DNA of 64,000 nt from the NCBI GenBank assembly GCA_033032865.1, contig JAWHQI010000019.1, forward strand, positions 17,898,001-17,962,000, read 5' to 3'. The translations under genes were made by a program, and so were the position numbers. The notes under the pieces were generated by a model that was not told the DNA's origin, searched no databases, and saw nothing but the letters and a program-made list of their open reading frames with translations. This DNA is from Dactylorhiza incarnata (Eukaryota > Streptophyta > Magnoliopsida > Asparagales > Orchidaceae). Shown here piece by piece: positions 60,301 through 64,000 of the stretch. Each line of letters opens with the position of its first letter. Position 1 is the first letter of the stretch.

Positions 60301-60490
60301 AGATTATGCCATTAGAAATCATACCAAAATTTTTTATTCTTCCCTGTTCAGAGCCACCAAAGGTGACCTTTCTTCCTTTGGGTTCTAGAATGAAGTCCTT
60401 AAGGGCCTTCCTTTTTCCAGTAATATGCCTGGAACACCCACTGTTCAAGTACCAAATCATGTTGGCACTTGAACTAACCTGCAACCACAA
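57311..60490 (-). pseudogene. D: protease, integrase, RT and RNase H
   Basis: A single minus-strand frame runs across all domains, broken only by stops (among them 59831, about 59654, 59467, 59391, 58996 and 58097). Protease reads WYLNSGCSRHITG: the catalytic Asp is Asn. Integrase has CPCHACQMGK, then HMELFGP where Asp is usual, an intact Asp in RIRSDHGT and Glu in QQNGVAERRN. RT has [20 protein letters not shown] and the intact site YVDDLIFGS (58243-58254 code YVDD). RNase H has ADFAGCKEDRKSTSGT and ADIFTKPLD, ending TGA at 57311. The absence of frameshifts suggests decay mainly by base changes. Confidence 0.92.
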
Positions 60491-60492
60491 AG

Positions 60493-63012
60493 TTAGTAAG
60501 CCTTAGGACCCCAATAACGATTGGGTCCTAGGAAACAGTTAGTCATTGGGTAGTTGTATTTAATGGCTGCACCTCTAGGAGGAAAGCTACTCCTAGCACT
60601 TGGGGCACTTAAGTTGTGCCAACAATCTATGGCAAAGTGACCCACTTTACCACAGCACCAGCACTCATGAATATTGTATCTCCTTTTCTGAACCTTCCTG
60701 GAAGGAGCAGAAGTCTGCCTAGGTTCAAAGAAGGAGACAACCTTCTTCTTAGGCTTTGCAGCCGGAGGAGGTGTGGCAGCTGTTTGGGGCTTGTGCACAT
60801 GAGAGGATTTCTTCATGTCACTAAGAGATTTCAGCTTTTCAGCTCTCATACTATTGACAGCATCAAAAATGCTCTGATGTGGGTTTGCCCCACTACAGCA
60901 GCCACCATTTTTCTCAGCGGGGCCAGTCTTGGAAGAGCTGGCTTCCTTTCCCTTGAGTGAGGGTGCTGAGGTACCAAAGACAAATGGTCTAGGTTGGACC
61001 ATCTGAATTTCATCATGGGGAGCTTTCATTGCACTCAACCCAAGTCCCTTTCTCCTTGTAATGCGTGATTCATTCAAATTGCACGGAGCCATTTCATTTT
61101 GCCTCTGACCATATATGATTGCTTGGTCATACTGGTTAGAGGGCAGCTACACCTTTTGAAAGGTAGTTTTAAGACTAGCTGGAGCCCTGCCCTTTCTATC
61201 ATTCCCAGCATTGGCTGCTTTATTATTGTGACCTAATCCCCCTACCATATTGGGAGGAGAAGGTCCCAATAATGGGTAGCACAGTTTTGGGTTTGGAGAA
61301 TTGGGCAACTAAGTTTTCTTCCTTAAGAAGCTGATTGTTAAGCTTCTTGACAAACACCCACATTTTCTGTTTCTCATCAAGAAGATTATCAATCACCTTA
61401 TGGAGCTCTATGGACTTTTGTCCATTTTGATGGAAGATGTCCATCTTGCTTTGTAGCTCAGTCTTAAGTGGTCTTAGCTCTTTGAGCTCTTTAGCTTGTT
61501 CTTTAACAAGCTTTTTCTTCCCGCCCAAGGCATCAATGAGAGCCCCATATATGTCAATCAGATGATCAACATCTATGTTTGGTCTTGATCCATCCTCACC
61601 TCCAGCCCTTAAAGATGTATCAGAATCTGGGCTGGTTTCATACTCAGAATCTGAATGGGATAGGTTGAAAACTGGTATATCATCAGTATCAGATATTCTG
61701 CTTGAGGAGCCTTCAGATATGGCCATCAAACCATTGTACTCCTCTTCTTCATCCACCTCATCATCACTTTCGGGGTGAGATAGAGGGGCCCTGATTGAAA
61801 TCCTGCCAGCAGCAGGTTCTTCAACAGCAACCAGCCCAATGAGGGCTTCTTCCTTTTCAAATTCTGATGAGCTGGAGTCTGATTCACTCCAGCTCTTCTC
61901 CTTCTTATCTAGAAAGGATTTCTCTCCTTTCTTGCATCTTGGCTGATGAGCCTTCTTCTCATCCCTCTCCCTTCTCTTGACTGGGCAGTCAGCAATGACA
62001 TGCCTAGGCTTGCTGCAGCAATAACAAACAACTTTGGAGGATTTAAATTTAGAGTTGGAGCCATACCTGTCACTCCTGGAGTGATGCTTTGACTCCTTGT
62101 TATCCTCCTTGTTGTGATATGAGGAGGAAGGCTTGTTCTTCTATTGCTTCCTCCTCAGCCGCTTTTTGAAATGCCTTGTGAAGGCAGCAATTTCCTCATC
62201 AGAAGAGGAGCAACCTGATGAGCTGGGCTCAGAAACTTCTGTTTCAGCAGATCTTCTGGGAGGTGAGTGAGCCTTCTCCTTCCCTCTTCTTGAGCTTTCA
62301 ACCTTGAAGGCCAAGGATTTCTCCCAGGTATTACTCCTTGCATTCTTCTCTTCATCCTTCCTGGCAGTCAACTGCATCTTATAAGAGAGCAGCTTTCCAT
62401 AGAGAGTATGGGGAGGAGTTTGAGCCAACTTAGCCATTTCCCTTATGGCACAGATTTTGTTGTCCCACTCTCTAGTAAGAGATCTCAGGAACTTATCATT
62501 TAGTACATAATTGCTGAACAATCTCTGATAGGTTCTTAACTCATTGACTATCCTAAAGAACCTTTCATTGCACACGGCAATGCCCTCCATGTTCAGTTGC
62601 CTAAAGGCTTCATACTCCTGGTTAAGGAGTGACTTCCTGTCATCCCTAACTTCTGCAGTGCCCTCCATATAGACAATGAGGGTGTTCCACATCTCCTTGG
62701 CTGTTTGGCAATGGACAAGGTTCTGAAAGTGGAATCATCAATAGCACTGACAATAATATTTTGTGCCCTCTTGTCCATGCCAGCCAGGACAATCTCATCC
62801 TTATTCAGTTCAGCATATAGCTTTGGAACCTCCACCACTTGCTCAGTAGTGGTAGTCTTAGTGAAGCTAAAGGGACCTTACACTATTGTCACAAAAATCC
62901 TCAGGTCAGTTGCTTCCATATACAACTTGACCATTTGCGTCCACATGCCAAAGGACTCTTTCCCACATATTGGCAACTTCATTGAACTCATCTCCATTTG
63001 GTAGCCAGCCAT
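60493..63012 (-). pseudogene. D: gag with two zinc knuckles
   Basis: Minus strand. The ATG is at 63012 (MAGYQMEMSSMKLPICGKES), just after the primer site. A stop lies near 62880 and a shift near 62700. The Gag core (62692-62141) reads EYEAFRQLNMEGIAVCNERF and YVLNDKFLRSLTREWDNKI. The frame goes on past a TAG at 62141 to 61223, with CYCCSKPRHVIADC, an acidic serine-rich part and a coiled coil. A shift leads to 61092-60493, which has a second knuckle CWCCGKVGHFAIDC and ends near the protease. The long Gag with acidic spacer and coiled coil is like that of Sireviruses. Confidence 0.88.
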
Positions 63013-63073
63013 GGAAATAAACTTTTAATCTAACCCTTGGGATCTTGCTTGGCTGTTAAGCCTATATAAGCAA

Positions 63074-63089
63074 CCTCCCTCTGATACCA
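63074..63089 (-). other. Primer binding site of D (tRNA-Met)
   Basis: The minus strand reads TGGTATCAGAGGGAGG, two bases after the LTR end at 63092. Confidence 0.92.
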
Positions 63090-63091
63090 CT

Positions 63092-64000
63092 TGAAAGAAT
63101 TTTAAGGGTTTAGACTAAATCACCTAGAGGGGGGGTGAATAGGTTATTCTTATTTCTTTTTAAGCTTAGAGCTGTTAGTAGCCTAATGAGCCTACACAAT
63201 CAATTAAGAAAAATCAAGCTCATAGAATCACAGCCACAACACAAAGGATTTTATAGTGGTTCCCCAAGTGATGGGTAGTCCACTGTCTCCCTACACCCCT
63301 CTAACTCCAATGTTAGATAGGGTCAAAGATACTCCTCCAAGTAATCTTCTTAGATCCTAGAGCATACACCACAAGTTCCTCAGAACTACTCAGATCACAG
63401 ATGTACCTACCTCAGGACAATAGTCCCTACAGTTCAGAGCTATCACCATCTCCTACCTCAGGCACAGCAGCCCTACAACTCAGAGGAATCCACCTCCTAC
63501 AACTCAGACCACCTCCTGGTCCTACTCCAGGTAACACCCATTTACAATCTTCTCAGAGCTGAATAGCTCTTACAAAAAAAGTAATGGTAGAACAATAACC
63601 TCTACTACTGATTCAATCTGATAAAAAGCTTTGGATTAAGGTATCAACAAAAGATCTCAGCTGATGCTGATCTTGAGCTATTCTTGGACTGGTTAGTTCA
63701 GAACAACTCCACTGTATTCTTCTTCAGAAGGAAGAAATTGGACTCCTGTCTCTCTTGTTGATGAAAGCTTGAATCACTGAAAGAGAGAACCACTTCTGTT
63801 CAAGGCAAAAAGGTTGTTGCAGCTTCAAGAAGTTGCAGACGACTTGCTTTGACAGCTTAAACAACTTCACAATGATGAACGATCTTTTTTTTGTTGCCCT
63901 AACATTAGCTTTTATAGCACGGTGCATGTTTAACCGCTATCTGCACGACCTCTCTTGCCCATGCCGAGAAAGGCATTACTTATTACTTTTTGCGCCCTTT
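63092..64000 (-). repeat. 5' LTR of D (partial)
   Basis: It matches 25236-26060 and then 48488 onward, with the TATA box whole here: the minus strand reads GTGCTATAAAAGC at 63908-63920. The 46-bp tandem repeat recurs at about 63405-63525. The window ends within U3. Confidence 0.92.

Larger units (their letters stand above)
25236..64000 (-). mobile_element. Element D: Sirevirus-like Ty1/copia element with extra 3' ORF (right end outside window)
   Basis: On the minus strand the order is 5' LTR (beyond 64000 to 63092), tRNA-Met primer site, gag (63012-60493), pol (60490-57311), extra ORF (56794-54112), polypurine tract (48952-48938) and 3' LTR (48937-48488 plus 26060-25236). The 3' LTR is split by element B and the spacer by element E. 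RT wording ([23 protein letters not shown]), a long gag with two zinc knuckles and an ORF after pol fit the Sirevirus/Maximus group. Without the insertions D would be roughly 12 kb. D lies inside A', with left flank CTAAC; the other flank cannot be seen. Confidence 0.87.

Noticed and set aside
8593..63091. TGGTATCAGAG sequences as tRNA genes
   Set aside because: They are short matches to the tRNA-Met 3' end next to LTR ends, that is, primer sites; no cloverleaf is present.

Overview
The window is repetitive, gene-poor nuclear DNA from a flowering plant, probably a eudicot; I cannot name the species. Evidence for a plant: Sirevirus-type and other Ty1/copia elements with tRNA-Met primer sites, Ty3/gypsy elements including one with a tRNA-Asp primer site (TGGCGCCGTTGCCGGGGA), a CACTA DNA transposon with CACTACAAGAAA ends, and captured exons with normal plant-type splice sites. 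I see no intact host gene, rRNA, tRNA or CRISPR array. Nearly every base belongs to one nest of transposons, read here from termini, primer sites, polypurine tracts and target-site duplications (TSDs).

Layout. The host of the nest is a decayed minus-strand Ty3/gypsy element, F. Its pieces lie at 5894-7377 (integrase, RNase H, RT C-terminal part) and 23833-24697 (RT start, protease). It is broken three times. (1) On the left, H is a small non-autonomous Athila-like element (1-5893, left end outside the window) that cuts F's integrase. (2) In the middle, A is a Ty1/copia element (7378-23832, TSD TCAGA/TCGGA) that cuts F's RT. A has lost its gag and protease, and the space is filled by G (8707-20049), a minus-strand gypsy element with 4.3-kb LTRs arranged internal-LTR-internal-LTR. 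(3) On the right, A' is a second LTR of the A family (24698-25235), itself entered by D.

D is a minus-strand Sirevirus-like copia element (25236 to beyond 64000) with gag, pol and an extra downstream envelope-position ORF. The 3' LTR of D was hit by B, a copia element (26061-48482, TSD TATAG, two 621-bp LTRs), which landed in D's TATA box. The RT gene of B was hit by C, a plus-strand Sirevirus (29427-46378, TSD GAAAT). The integrase gene of C was hit by a CACTA transposon (33622-41063, TSD TAT). The CACTA element carries exons of two host genes, an importin-alpha and a DEAD-box RNA helicase, in one direction with splice sites kept. Between D's pol and its 3' LTR lies E (49224-53845), a gag-only copia derivative flanked by a 115-bp direct repeat.

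How it works together. Order of insertion follows from who interrupts whom: F first; then H, A and A'; G within A and D within A'; then B and E within D; C within B; CACTA within C. All coding regions carry stops, frameshifts or lost catalytic residues, except the RT-RNase H frame of B, which is open over 1.9 kb. Several unrelated LTRs share one design: a dense array of short CG-containing motifs just upstream of a TATA box. The best leads are the gene-capturing CACTA element, these promoter arrays, the odd flanks of E, and the extra ORF of D with its own TATA-like upstream region. I found no evidence of a wholly unknown system.
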